Assembly (NCBI RefSeq): GCF_005930355.1 | Contig: NZ_VDBO01000001.1 | Location: 248,001-312,000, forward strand | Reading direction: 5' to 3' | Length of the DNA stretch: 64,000 bases | Origin: Paenibacillus sinopodophylli | GTDB taxonomy: Bacteria > Bacillota > Bacilli > Paenibacillales > Paenibacillaceae | Shown here: piece after piece, positions 53,054-62,525 of the stretch | Position numbering within the stretch: position 1 is the first letter of the stretch | Layout of the letters: every line of letters starts with the position of its first letter | Made by a program: the position numbers and the translations under genes | Notes under the pieces: model-generated | The model's database searches: none | What the model saw: the letters and a program-made list of their open reading frames with translations, nothing else | Told to the model about the DNA's origin: nothing

Positions 53054-54382
53054 GTGAAGGCTAGACGTAAACATGTTTTTGTGGCGACATTTGATGCTGA
53101 ACAGTATTGGCGTGATTCACAGCTTGCGAAACTTCCTTTTTTCCCGGATGGAGACGCAGAGCGTATCGTGTCAGCTATGGACGAGATGATGTTTCTATTC
53201 AGTCAGCCTGGTGATGTCATTCTTACAAGAAAAGCATTTCAACCGGCATACCTGAACTATCTGCGATCGATTGGTTTTGATTTCGAATCAAATCCATTTG
53301 ATCTTGATGTTCGGAATGAGAAGCAGAAGAGCATGTTTGAATTGCTTCTGGAATCGGATTATCATTCACAGCTCACAGAAATGATAGGCAATAATGCTGT
53401 TTTAGCTCCCTTTGCCGTACTGCCTAGAGGCGATCAAGTATGCGAGAGTTATAAGCTGCAGGGGCGCTTGCCGTCCTTTGCTATTGTCCAAAGGGTTAAC
53501 TCGAAGCTGTATTCTCACCATATGAAGGATCGGCTTCAAATAAGAAATGTTGGTCAAGTGATACAAAGCGGCGGAGATCTCTTGGAAACAGGCGAGAAGC
53601 TGCTTCAGGAAGGCTCTTTTCTAATTAAAGATTTGTTTGGCGTTTCAGGGAAAGGTAATTTGCTCATAACATCGAAGTCGATGCTGGAGCGAATTGCAGC
53701 TTATTTAACCTCGCAAGAGAATAAAGGAAAAGCTGTGCAGTTCATTGTAGAGCCATTGCTGAGCAAAAGTGAGGATTTCTCTTGTCAGTTTCACTTAAAT
53801 GATGAGGGCAAGCTGGATATGATTGCGGTAAACAAGCTTATAAATGTTGATTTTGCCTATACGGAGTCTTGTACGCCGGACCAATCATTTTTGGCTAATC
53901 TAGAGGAGAAAGGCTATTTCAAAATGATGGAGAATATAGGCCGTGAACTGTTTAAGGACGGTTACATCGGTCATGTTTGTGTGGATTCCATGATTTTGGA
54001 GGATGGCGAAGTGATTCCGTTGATTGAGATTAATGCGAGGAAGTCGATGAGTTTGATTAAAAACCAAGTCGACAAGCACTTGAAACAACGCGGATTATCT
54101 GGCAACCTTAGCTATTTGTCTGTGTCGAATGAGAACGCTAGCTTCGGTTTTGAACATTTACTAGATTCGCTAGACAAGGAAGGCTTGCTCTACACGGCTT
54201 CGAATGGAAAAGGCGTTTTTCCATTAAGTGCGAACACCCTTGATGTGAATCAACACCTTAAGAAAGCGGCCAAAGGCCGATTATATTATTCAATCGTAAG
54301 TAAAGATGTTCATGAGAAACAGCAATTAAACGAGCAATTACGCAGCTGCTTCACTAGACATGCATACAAACTATTCAACTAG
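53054..54382 (+). CDS. ATP-grasp ligase, possible amino acid-[carrier protein] ligase
   Basis: 442 residues from a GTG 12 bases after the carrier-protein gene. The N-terminal 150 residues look like a pre-ATP-grasp domain. The ATP-grasp core has SFLIKDLFGVSGKGNLLI as the nucleotide-binding loop and VIPLIEINARKSMSLI as the Mg2+-binding acidic/Asn motif. The C-terminal 100 residues form an extra small domain. Its size, layout and immediate partner resemble BtrJ, which attaches glutamate to the carrier protein BtrI in butirosin synthesis. The substrate here is unknown and the BtrJ comparison is from memory, not a search. Confidence 0.8.
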   Translation: MKARRKHVFVATFDAEQYWRDSQLAKLPFFPDGDAERIVSAMDEMMFLFSQPGDVILTRKAFQPAYLNYLRSIGFDFESNPFDLDVRNEKQKSMFELLLESDYHSQLTEMIGNNAVLAPFAVLPRGDQVCESYKLQGRLPSFAIVQRVNSKLYSHHMKDRLQIRNVGQVIQSGGDLLETGEKLLQEGSFLIKDLFGVSGKGNLLITSKSMLERIAAYLTSQENKGKAVQFIVEPLLSKSEDFSCQFHLNDEGKLDMIAVNKLINVDFAYTESCTPDQSFLANLEEKGYFKMMENIGRELFKDGYIGHVCVDSMILEDGEVIPLIEINARKSMSLIKNQVDKHLKQRGLSGNLSYLSVSNENASFGFEHLLDSLDKEGLLYTASNGKGVFPLSANTLDVNQHLKKAAKGRLYYSIVSKDVHEKQQLNEQLRSCFTRHAYKLFN

Positions 54383-54392
54383 GGGGGAGCAA

Positions 54393-55499
54393 GTGGGCAA
54401 CCGTAAAGTGACTATTCTGTGCTCGGGATTTGGCTTAGGCTTCTATATACCCGGCTTGATCCTTGACTATCAGCTAAATAAGAGGGAGGTAGAGACTGAG
54501 GTTCTTGTATTCGAGAACTATATTACGGAGGACAAGAAGAACAAAATTAACGGCAGCCGCCAAACCTATCATGCTAATTTCAAAGCTGCGTTATTATCAG
54601 CAAGAATGCCCAGCGACATCCGCGATAGTCTGGCGCTGGATGAGGTTGCGGGCTTAATTGAACAGTGGAAGCTGGAGAAGAGGCAGCATTTTATCGTACT
54701 TTCAGGACATTGGGTGTATCTTCTTGATCAGTTAAGAGCGCAGGTGGATTATTCCTTAAATGTACATCTTCTCTATGTGGATTCGGACCGTTCTCCTTCA
54801 TGGAGCAGCTTGCTTAAGTACAACCCGGATTATGTTCAGCATTACCGTGAGGTATGGCTATACGATTCCAATAAGCAGCAGCTTAACTACCGAATTGATG
54901 TTTCAGAGCAACCGATTATTCCCTACCTGGAACGATCAGATCGTTATGTTATTCATGGCGGCGGCTGGGGAATGGGGACGTATCAGGGTAAAATTCCTGA
55001 ACTGCAAGAAGCTGGCTTACAGCTGGATGTTGTGGCCTATGAGCTGCATGAAACGAATGTTAACGCACCAAATATTCGTTATTACATGAATGACCCAGCA
55101 TGGAATGCTTGGAGTAGAGGTGAGAATGGCGGACATCAGCTTCCACCCTTCAGTGAGATTACTGCAGGAGTTGAACCCCATTACACTAGCAAATTAGAGC
55201 ATCATAGGCTCTATGATGTGATTAAAGGGGCAAGAGGTGTAATCAGCAAGCCTGGAGCCGGTTCATTAATGGATGCATTATCGTCTGCCACGCCTATCAT
55301 ATTGCTCGATGCTTTCGGTAAGCATGAGCAGCGGAATGCGGGGCTATGGTTAGCCTATGGTCTTGGAATAACATATGAGGATTGGCAAAAAAGCGGATAT
55401 TCTACGGAAATGTTGGAACCGATACACCATAAGCTTATTCAGCAGAAAAAGGTTTGTAAAAACTATACGGATTACTTCATGGAGGAAACCTATGGATAG
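54393..55499 (+). CDS. Glycosyltransferase-like protein (GT-B fold, MurG/UGT type)
   Basis: 368 residues from a GTG at 54393 that follows AGGGGGGAG; the frame extends back into the ligase gene. The N-terminus has a GSGF-like glycine loop (TILCSGFGLGFYIPGL). The C-terminal half has GARGVISKPGAGSLMDALSSATPIILLDAFGKHEQRNA, closely matching the nucleotide-sugar binding region of MurG and UDP-glycosyltransferases (GxGxxxEAL...P...xxHQxxNA). It probably transfers a sugar from a UDP donor, consistent with the UDP-sugar genes at the end of the operon. Overall similarity is low, so the acceptor is unknown. Confidence 0.75.
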   Translation: MGNRKVTILCSGFGLGFYIPGLILDYQLNKREVETEVLVFENYITEDKKNKINGSRQTYHANFKAALLSARMPSDIRDSLALDEVAGLIEQWKLEKRQHFIVLSGHWVYLLDQLRAQVDYSLNVHLLYVDSDRSPSWSSLLKYNPDYVQHYREVWLYDSNKQQLNYRIDVSEQPIIPYLERSDRYVIHGGGWGMGTYQGKIPELQEAGLQLDVVAYELHETNVNAPNIRYYMNDPAWNAWSRGENGGHQLPPFSEITAGVEPHYTSKLEHHRLYDVIKGARGVISKPGAGSLMDALSSATPIILLDAFGKHEQRNAGLWLAYGLGITYEDWQKSGYSTEMLEPIHHKLIQQKKVCKNYTDYFMEETYG

Positions 55500-56574
55500 C
55501 ATGATGGGCATGCCCAAATGGATTTGGCTGCAGGTAATAGAGAGCTGCAACCTTCGCTGCAAGATGTGTTATGAATGGGGAGAGAGTGGAGCTTATAAGG
55601 AAAGGCCAGAGCTCAAGCAGCTGGAATTGTCCGCCATTGAGCAGATTATCAATGACTGCAAGGATGCAAAGCCGCATTATGACTTATTCGGAGGGGAGCC
55701 GCTGTTATATCCTCGGATCAAAGAGGTTCTTACTATGATCAAGGAGAGCGGCAGCACCGTTTCATTCCCGACTAACGGAACCTTGTTGTCCAAATACGCG
55801 GAGATGATCGTGGAGGCAGGACCTAGTCGCGTCTGGGTTTCATTAGATGGGCCGGAGGAAATCAATGATGCGCAAAGAGGCAAAGGTGTGTATCAGAAGG
55901 CGATGAAAGGCATTGATAAGCTGTATGAACTCAAGCAAGCAGCGGGCACTCAGCTTCCGGAAATAGGTGTGACCTGCACCATTACACCGGTCAATTACAT
56001 TCATTTGGAGCGTTTCTTCTTCGAAGAGCTTGATCTAAGCAAGCTGAACTGCTTCAGCATGGAGCTGCAGGCCTATCTCACGGAGGAGATGCATGAACAA
56101 TATGTGGATCTCATTAATGAGAAGTTTGGCGTCACGAGAGCTCCTATGGCGCGAGGCTTTGTAAGACAACTGAGCGATTTCAGTGAAATTGATTTTGTGG
56201 AGCTGCAACGTCAGTTAACGCGTGTTATTGAGTATTGTGCAAACAATAACATTTATCTTAATCATTATCCCAAAGACGTTAGCGCCCAAAACTTAAAAAA
56301 ATACTTCAGCGCTGATGCCTTAAGCATGTCAACCGTCAAATCCAGATGCATTTATCCATGGCTGAGCACCGAAGTAAACGCCAGAGGTGATGTGACCTCT
56401 TGCCATGCTTATTATGATTTGTCGCTCGGTAATGTGTATGAGCAGAGTCTGAAAGAGATATGGCGCGGAACGAAGTATAAAGAATTTAGGAAATATTTAA
56501 AGAAAAACCTGCTGCCTATCTGTACCGGCTGCTGCCTCTTTTATAACGATGAAAATTTCAGCAATATAGGATAG
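55492..56574 (+). CDS. Radical SAM/SPASM enzyme 1
   Basis: 360 residues from the ATG at 55492, after GGAGGAAACCT and overlapping the glycosyltransferase stop. The cluster-binding CNLRCKMC lies at residues 19-26, followed by the SAM-binding DLFGGEPLLYP and SFPTNGTLLS. The C-terminal SPASM part has Cys residues in SRCIYPWLSTEVNARGDVTSCHAYYD and ICTGCC for auxiliary iron-sulfur clusters. The LGNVYEQSLKEIWRG motif is typical. SPASM enzymes modify peptides, or oxidise sugars and cyclitols (BtrN). No precursor peptide gene is seen nearby. Confidence 0.92.
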   Translation: MDSMMGMPKWIWLQVIESCNLRCKMCYEWGESGAYKERPELKQLELSAIEQIINDCKDAKPHYDLFGGEPLLYPRIKEVLTMIKESGSTVSFPTNGTLLSKYAEMIVEAGPSRVWVSLDGPEEINDAQRGKGVYQKAMKGIDKLYELKQAAGTQLPEIGVTCTITPVNYIHLERFFFEELDLSKLNCFSMELQAYLTEEMHEQYVDLINEKFGVTRAPMARGFVRQLSDFSEIDFVELQRQLTRVIEYCANNNIYLNHYPKDVSAQNLKKYFSADALSMSTVKSRCIYPWLSTEVNARGDVTSCHAYYDLSLGNVYEQSLKEIWRGTKYKEFRKYLKKNLLPICTGCCLFYNDENFSNIG

Positions 56575-56586
56575 GAAGGTGTTAAG

Positions 56587-57768
56587 ATGCAGCCGAAGAG
56601 CAGAGTAGACATGGATGAGGCCAAATTCCAGCTTTTGAAACGAACGATCAAAAACGTAGCACTGCCATACAGGGAAAAGAACAAAAGCCTAAACGCCAAA
56701 TATAAGACAGAGTTACCTCAATCGATTGGCATTAAGCTGACGAACAGATGCAATCTTAGATGTATTCATTGCTTCCAATGGAATGACGAGGGCTACCATC
56801 ACAATATGGAGCTAGCTGAGCAAAATAGAGATTTGGACATTCAGATTTTCAAAAAAATATTGGATGAAACGAAGAGCGCCAAATCCAGATTGTATTTATG
56901 GGGAGGCGAACCGCTCTTTCATAAGCAGTTTTCTGAAATTGCTGACATGATGGCCGAAGACCCTCGTGAAACCGTTATTTGCACCAATGCGCTGCTCATC
57001 AACAAGCATATGGACAGTATTCTTAAAATTTCGGAAAACTTGGATTTGCTTATTGCGGTTGAAGGGTTCGAGAAGGAGCATGATCTTATTCGCGGGAAAG
57101 GAACCTTCAAGCGAACGATGGATCAGATCGATCAGCTCTTAAAGCTGCGTGAAGAGGGCCTTTACAAAGGTAGAATTTCGATTCATACCGTAATTAACGA
57201 AAATCTAGTTGATCACATGCATGATTTGCTAGTGTTTTTCGAAGAGAAGGGAATTGATCTCGTTATTCTTTGTTTTCCTTGGTACATCTCCAAGGATACT
57301 TCGGCTGCGATGGATCATTATTTCAAGAAAAATTTCTCATGGCTGAATAAGCTGGATGAACAGCATATTAGCAGCTGGCATGCTTTCAAATATCAATTCA
57401 ATCCAAATAAATTGGATGCACTGACGAATGAGCTTACCAAAATCAACGATCGACTGTGGAATATTAGGGTGAGATATCAGCCAGGACTTGATTTCGATGA
57501 GCTGCAGGAGTTCATTCATGGAGATGTGATGACGAGCCGCTGCGGTACGAATTGTCTGGCTTTGTCCACCCGTATGGATATTGCACCTGACGGCAAGGTG
57601 ATGGCTTGCAAGTTTTTCGCGGAGTTTTCACCGGGCAATTTGATTGATCAAGGCTTGAAGGAAGTTTGGGACTCAGAAACCTACGATCGAATTCGCGATA
57701 CGATTAATAATGGGGGACTGACGCCGGCTTGCTCCAAATGCAGTGTGCTCTATTTGCACGGCATCTAA
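56587..57768 (+). CDS. Radical SAM/SPASM enzyme 2
   Basis: 393 residues. An N-terminal extension of about 45 mostly basic and helical residues precedes the cluster motif CNLRCIHC at 55-62. The SAM motif is RLYLWGGEPLFH and the substrate-side strand is ETVICTNALL. SPASM Cys residues are in SRCGTNCLALSTRMDIAPDGKVMACKFFAEFSPGN and ACSKCS. It is distinct from enzyme 1 in length and sequence, so the two probably act on different bonds rather than being a recent duplication. It starts 12 bases after enzyme 1, with AGGAAGGTG upstream. Confidence 0.92.
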   Translation: MQPKSRVDMDEAKFQLLKRTIKNVALPYREKNKSLNAKYKTELPQSIGIKLTNRCNLRCIHCFQWNDEGYHHNMELAEQNRDLDIQIFKKILDETKSAKSRLYLWGGEPLFHKQFSEIADMMAEDPRETVICTNALLINKHMDSILKISENLDLLIAVEGFEKEHDLIRGKGTFKRTMDQIDQLLKLREEGLYKGRISIHTVINENLVDHMHDLLVFFEEKGIDLVILCFPWYISKDTSAAMDHYFKKNFSWLNKLDEQHISSWHAFKYQFNPNKLDALTNELTKINDRLWNIRVRYQPGLDFDELQEFIHGDVMTSRCGTNCLALSTRMDIAPDGKVMACKFFAEFSPGNLIDQGLKEVWDSETYDRIRDTINNGGLTPACSKCSVLYLHGI

Positions 57769-57788
57769 GAGAGAATGGGGAATTGCTT

Positions 57789-58805
57789 ATGGACATGAGA
57801 ACGATCCAGATAGGCGTCCTCGGCTGTGCTCAGATTGTAGAACGGGCGCTGATTACACCTATTTCTCAAGTATCAGGCCTGCTCGTACATGGCATTGCCA
57901 GCCGGGGGGCGGACAAAGCCAAACAATATGCCAGCCATTATCATATTCCTATTGCGTTCGAATCGTATGAGGAATTGCTCCAGTGTGAAGATATTGAACT
58001 GGTGTACATTGCGCTTAGCAATGATTTGCATAAGGAGTGGGCGGTTAAAGCGGTGCAAGCGAACAAGCATGTGCTGCTTGAGAAGCCGCTCTGTTTGAAT
58101 CTTAAGGAATATGCTGCCATCGAGAGCGCGAACGTCGGCGGCAAGCACATCCTTGAAGCGCTGATGGTTCAGCATCATCCATGGCAGCATTCGCTTAGAG
58201 CGATGGTAGAGGACAATCGATATGGACGATTGCTGCGTACCGAATCAGCCATTTGCATCGTTCCAAGAGAGGATATATCTCAAAACTATCGAAGCATGCC
58301 TGAAAAAGGCGGCGGTTCATTTCATGATTTGGGCTGCTATTGGCTGCAGTTTCTGCAAAAAACGACAGGCTTGTCAGCTCGATTGAATTCTTTCTCTGGT
58401 CGTTCAGCTTTTGACGGGCCTAATGGGTGTGATATGACATTTATGGCTGAAATGAACAGAGAGGACGGGTTTCACGCCTCGCTCATCACTTCCTTTGAGC
58501 GGTCATACAAAGCCAGTCATACGCTTTTTTTTGAGAAAGCGAAGGTCACAGTGCCTGATTTTTTCCGTGCCTCTCTAGGCAACTACAAAATCACGATCAA
58601 AATTGAGCGAAGCGATGCGGTGGCTCTGGAGAAAATGGAGTTTGAGCCTCAAAGCTACTATGTGAATCAGCTTGCTTTTTTTCGTGATGTTGTTGCTGGC
58701 CACAAGCCCAATATCGCTATATCCGAATCTTATGAGCGAATCAGATTGTCTCAGCATATCTATCAGTCTGCGAAAGAATGGAGAAACGCGAATGTCCATC
58801 ATTGA
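57789..58805 (+). CDS. Gfo/Idh/MocA-family NAD(P)-dependent oxidoreductase
   Basis: 338 residues from the ATG at 57789, after ATGGGGAATTG. The Rossmann domain has IQIGVLGCAQIVERALI and the catalytic EKP in NKHVLLEKPLCLN. The C-terminal domain has SFHDLGCYWLQFLQ, the usual GGGxxxDxGxH-like block with Cys in place of His. Family members oxidise or reduce hydroxyl groups on sugars, cyclitols or amino sugars. It probably works with the radical SAM enzymes on the core of the product. Its end overlaps the ABC ATPase start by 14 bases. Confidence 0.9.
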   Translation: MDMRTIQIGVLGCAQIVERALITPISQVSGLLVHGIASRGADKAKQYASHYHIPIAFESYEELLQCEDIELVYIALSNDLHKEWAVKAVQANKHVLLEKPLCLNLKEYAAIESANVGGKHILEALMVQHHPWQHSLRAMVEDNRYGRLLRTESAICIVPREDISQNYRSMPEKGGGSFHDLGCYWLQFLQKTTGLSARLNSFSGRSAFDGPNGCDMTFMAEMNREDGFHASLITSFERSYKASHTLFFEKAKVTVPDFFRASLGNYKITIKIERSDAVALEKMEFEPQSYYVNQLAFFRDVVAGHKPNIAISESYERIRLSQHIYQSAKEWRNANVHH

Positions 58806-59778
58806 AGTTCAGAATTTGTCCAAGCAGTTCAGTTATTACAAAAAAGAAGTTGGTTTAAAAAGCTCGATTAAAAACCTCTTTCATCGTGAAGCACTTTACA
58901 AGCAAGCGGTTAAGGATGTTTCCTTTACTGTCGAGCAAGGGGAGATTGTAGGTTTTCTCGGCCCCAACGGGGCGGGGAAAACGACCACACTGAAAATGCT
59001 CTCTGGCATTATCTATCCGACAGGCGGGAATGCAACCGTTCTTGGTTATAAGCCTTGGGAGCGGAAGAAAGCGTTCAAGCAGCAATTCTCCATCGTCATG
59101 GGACAGAAGAATCAGCTGTGGTGGGATCTTCCTGCCAATGAATCTCTGAACTTGAATCGCTGCATCTACGAGGTGAGCGATCAAGATTTCAAAATGACGG
59201 TCGAGGAGCTCTCTGAGCTGCTGGACGTCAAGGAACTGCTAAAAATCCAGGTAAGAAGGCTTTCGCTCGGTGAGCGAATGAAAATGGAGCTGATTGCAGC
59301 TTTGCTGCATAAGCCGAAGGTGATCTTTCTAGACGAGCCGACGATCGGTCTGGATCTGCTATCGCAGAAAAAAATCCGGGAATTTTTCAAGTATTACAAC
59401 CAACAAAACAAAGTAACAATTGTTCTAACTAGCCATTACATGAATGACATCGTCGATCTATGCAAACGAACAATTATTATTAATGAAGGAGCAGTCGTGT
59501 ATGACGGCGAGCTTGCGAAAATTAATGCCATGTTTGATGCGACGAAGATCGTTAAAGTGACACTTTCGCAAACGGTAAGTGATGCTGATTTACTGCAATA
59601 TGGCGTCATTAAAAACGTTGACGGCCTTGAGGTTACACTGGAGATAGAGAAGGAGCAAGCAAAGCACAATATCAAATCGATGCTTGATCATTTGCCAATC
59701 TTGGATTTCACGCTGGAGGATACTCCGATTGAAGAAGGCATTGCTGCTATATATCAACATGGCAGAAAGCAGGCTTAG
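58792..59778 (+). CDS. ABC-2 exporter ATPase
   Basis: 328 residues from the ATG at 58792; the open frame begins earlier, within the oxidoreductase gene. Walker A is GPNGAGKTT, the Q loop is in MGQKNQLWWDLPA, the signature is LSLGERMK and Walker B is VIFLDEP, followed by TSHYMND. The QKNQLWWDLP segment marks a family of uncharacterised exporters that pair one ATPase with two permeases of about 265 residues. Those are exactly the next two genes. It should drive export of the product of this operon. Confidence 0.93.
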   Translation: MSIIEVQNLSKQFSYYKKEVGLKSSIKNLFHREALYKQAVKDVSFTVEQGEIVGFLGPNGAGKTTTLKMLSGIIYPTGGNATVLGYKPWERKKAFKQQFSIVMGQKNQLWWDLPANESLNLNRCIYEVSDQDFKMTVEELSELLDVKELLKIQVRRLSLGERMKMELIAALLHKPKVIFLDEPTIGLDLLSQKKIREFFKYYNQQNKVTIVLTSHYMNDIVDLCKRTIIINEGAVVYDGELAKINAMFDATKIVKVTLSQTVSDADLLQYGVIKNVDGLEVTLEIEKEQAKHNIKSMLDHLPILDFTLEDTPIEEGIAAIYQHGRKQA

Positions 59779-59781
59779 CCA

Positions 59782-60588
59782 ATGAACAAATATGCAAAAG
59801 TGTTTACGTTAGGTTTGCTGAACGCATTGGAGTATCGTGTCAACTTCCTATTAACACTGCTTAGCACCATCTTTCCAATTCTCATTCAATACTTTCTTTG
59901 GTCTACTATATTCAGAGGGAACAGCGAGTCTGAGGTGCTTGGCTATCAATTCGATCAAATTATTTTTTATACGATATGTGCGGCTCTGCTCTCGAAATTA
60001 GTCGCAGCTGGTTTCGAATATGATGTATCCAATGATGTAAGAACCGGTCAGCTTAGTAAATTCATCGTACAGCCAATTGGGTATTTCCAATATCGAATTT
60101 CGAGTTTTCTTGGCGGGAAAATACCGCAAATCATCATTGTAACGTTTATTCTAGTTCTGATTCTGGTGGTTGTTAAATGGGTGCTGCAGCTAGATGTCGA
60201 GGTTGCGCTTCTGAGAATCGCAGTTTTTTTTGTTGCTGTAGCCTTGTCAATTGTAATGAACTTTTTTATTTTTTATTGCTTGAGCACCTTTTCATTCTGG
60301 TTCGTCGAGGTATGGGGAATTTTCTATACGTTCACTCTGCTAAGCAGTGTTGCGAGCGGCGGCATCTTTCCGCTCGATATGTTCGGTCAGGGTATTAATA
60401 AGGTTCTGGATTTTTTGCCGTTCAAATACATTATTTTTTTCCCAATAAATGTGCTTAATGGAAAGCTGCCATGGGCTGAGATAGCTAACGGCATGATGCT
60501 TCAGCTAGGTTGGATTTTATTGCTTTTTATATGTTCAAAGTTCTTGTGGTACAAAGGCATGCAACGATTCGAGTCTGTGGGAGGTTAA
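59782..60588 (+). CDS. ABC-2 exporter permease 1
   Basis: 268 residues with six predicted membrane segments. The start motif is NALEYRVNFLLTLLSTIFPILIQYFLW, followed by FEYDVSNDVRTGQLSKFIVQPIGYFQYR, which is typical of the ABC-2 permease family that pairs with the ATPase upstream. It begins three bases after the ATPase stop. The partner permease follows four bases after its own stop. Confidence 0.92.
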   Translation: MNKYAKVFTLGLLNALEYRVNFLLTLLSTIFPILIQYFLWSTIFRGNSESEVLGYQFDQIIFYTICAALLSKLVAAGFEYDVSNDVRTGQLSKFIVQPIGYFQYRISSFLGGKIPQIIIVTFILVLILVVVKWVLQLDVEVALLRIAVFFVAVALSIVMNFFIFYCLSTFSFWFVEVWGIFYTFTLLSSVASGGIFPLDMFGQGINKVLDFLPFKYIIFFPINVLNGKLPWAEIANGMMLQLGWILLLFICSKFLWYKGMQRFESVGG

Positions 60589-60592
60589 GCTG

Positions 60593-61405
60593 GTGTCGCA
60601 GCTCTGGAAAGGTACAAAAAGATATGCTCTTATTTACTCCCTATTTTTTAAAAACAGCCTCATCGCTTTAATGGAGTATCGCATAAATTTTATATTCGGC
60701 GTGATGGTGGAGCTGGGCTTCATTGTCATTAAACTCTCTTATGTGTATGTCGTATTCAGAGTCGGTGAGAATATCAACGGACTCACGCCTTATAATGTCA
60801 TGCTATTTGTTGGAACCTTTATTATTATGTCCGGCATATACTCTGCGCTGCTGTTTTTTAACTTTGTGAATTTGCCCGAGCTTATTAGAACTGGCGATCT
60901 CGATACATATATTACGAAACCTATATCCCTCCAATTCATTACGACAATGAAAAGTATCGATATTTCATTCGCGGTTCCTAACATTATTGGTGGAATCATC
61001 GTCGTCGTCATTGGATGGAATCAATCGGGCATTCCGGTGAACCTATCGAATCTGGCGGGTTATATCGGTTATTTGATTCTCGGCGTTATCTTGACCTATA
61101 GCTTGTTTCTACTTCCTCAATTATTGGCGTTCTGGACGGTCAAAACAAATGGCATTAACGATATTTCCAACGCGCTTTTCGATTTCAATCAGATGCCGAT
61201 GACCATTTATAACAAGTTGGTGCAGCGGGCGGGAACCTTCCTTATACCGGTGTTTCTGCTAACGAATTACTCGCCTTTGTTTCTATTGAATGGTTTAAGC
61301 AAGCTGCAGATGGTTTGGGGTATTGCAGCACCGTTTATATTTCTTATCCTGGTTAGACTGTTATGGAAGTATGCTTTGAAGCAGTATACGAGCGCAAGCA
61401 GCTAG
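60593..61405 (+). CDS. ABC-2 exporter permease 2
   Basis: 270 residues from a GTG after GGGAGGTTAAGCTG. Six membrane segments are expected. MEYRINFIFGVMVELGFIVIKL and LPELIRTGDLDTYITKPISLQFI are the equivalents of the elements in permease 1. The two permeases are homologous but diverged, implying a heterodimeric channel with the single ATPase. The substrate is inferred from the operon to be the finished or near-finished metabolite. Confidence 0.92.
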   Translation: MSQLWKGTKRYALIYSLFFKNSLIALMEYRINFIFGVMVELGFIVIKLSYVYVVFRVGENINGLTPYNVMLFVGTFIIMSGIYSALLFFNFVNLPELIRTGDLDTYITKPISLQFITTMKSIDISFAVPNIIGGIIVVVIGWNQSGIPVNLSNLAGYIGYLILGVILTYSLFLLPQLLAFWTVKTNGINDISNALFDFNQMPMTIYNKLVQRAGTFLIPVFLLTNYSPLFLLNGLSKLQMVWGIAAPFIFLILVRLLWKYALKQYTSASS

Positions 61406-61436
61406 ATAAAGGTGCTTTAAAGAGGAGGATGCGGAA

Positions 61437-62525
61437 ATGAGCAGTCGTTCTACGTTTGAGAAGGATATGACCTATTTGTACGAGCAATTCCCAAGCCATC
61501 ATTTATTTGCAGACAAAACGATCGTTATTACGGGATGCGCGGGTTTTCTCGGTTTCTATTTAACGAACTACTTTATTTCTTTAGGTCAACATGGCATGCA
61601 GGTGAAGCAATTGGTGCTTGTCGATCACTTTTTGTTAGGGAAGCCAGCATGGCTGGAGGAGTTAGCTAATAAGCACGAATATGTACAGCTGCATGCCTTT
61701 GATATTGCAAGGGATTCCTTTAGCAATGTACCTATTTTTCAACAAGCGGATTATTTCATCCATATGGCGTCTATCGCATCTCCAACGTATTATCGACAAT
61801 ATCCAGTAGAAACGATGGAAGCTAATGTTTGGGGATTGAAGCAAATATTAGACGGCTATCGTGATAAGCCGCTATCAGGGCTATTATTTTTCTCAAGCAG
61901 TGAGGTGTATGGAGATCCGCTTCCAGCCTTTATTCCAACACCTGAGCATTACCGTGGCAATGTATCGACAATCGGTCCGCGAGCCTGCTATGACGAATCC
62001 AAACGGATGGGAGAGACTTTATGTTATGTATATGCCAGTCAATATGGCATGCCGATACGTATCGTCCGTCCATTTAACAATTACGGTCCTGGCATGAAGC
62101 TGGACGATAAGCGTCTGCCTGCGGATCTTGCGAATGCGATTATTCATAACAAGGATATTGTTATTTATTCAGATGGCACGCCTACAAGAACCTTCTGCTA
62201 TATTGCAGATGCTATCGTCGGTTATTTGCGAGTGCTCGTTCATCACGAGTTTGATTACTTCAACATCGGAATGGATAATCCAGAGCTGTCAATTAAAGAG
62301 CTGGTGGACATATACGTGCAGGCAGGAAAAGAGATTTGGGGCTACACAGGTCAATGTACCTTTGCAGAATCGGAAGACGGCGATTATTTGACAGACAGTC
62401 CGCTTAGGCGCTGTCCGGATTTATCCAAAGCGAAGCAGCTCATCGGTTTCGAGCCATCCATCAGGGTGGAGGAGGGCGTAAGACGCTATTTACAGTATTT
62501 GAAGGAAGAGAGCGTGCCTACATGA
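61437..62525 (+). CDS. NAD-dependent sugar-nucleotide epimerase/dehydratase, UDP-glucuronate decarboxylase-like
   Basis: 362 residues of the extended short-chain dehydrogenase family. The NAD motif is TGCAGFLGFYL. HMASIASPTYYRQYPVETMEANVWGL, FSSSEVYGDPLPAF and ACYDESKRMGE (YxxxK) closely follow the pattern of UDP-xylose synthases (UXS). RPFNNYGPGM and TPTRTFCYIADAI complete the fold. With the UDP-glucose dehydrogenase encoded next (four-base overlap), it would turn UDP-glucuronate into UDP-xylose or a UDP-4-keto-pentose. The precise reaction is inferred from resemblance. Confidence 0.85.
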   Translation: MSSRSTFEKDMTYLYEQFPSHHLFADKTIVITGCAGFLGFYLTNYFISLGQHGMQVKQLVLVDHFLLGKPAWLEELANKHEYVQLHAFDIARDSFSNVPIFQQADYFIHMASIASPTYYRQYPVETMEANVWGLKQILDGYRDKPLSGLLFFSSSEVYGDPLPAFIPTPEHYRGNVSTIGPRACYDESKRMGETLCYVYASQYGMPIRIVRPFNNYGPGMKLDDKRLPADLANAIIHNKDIVIYSDGTPTRTFCYIADAIVGYLRVLVHHEFDYFNIGMDNPELSIKELVDIYVQAGKEIWGYTGQCTFAESEDGDYLTDSPLRRCPDLSKAKQLIGFEPSIRVEEGVRRYLQYLKEESVPT

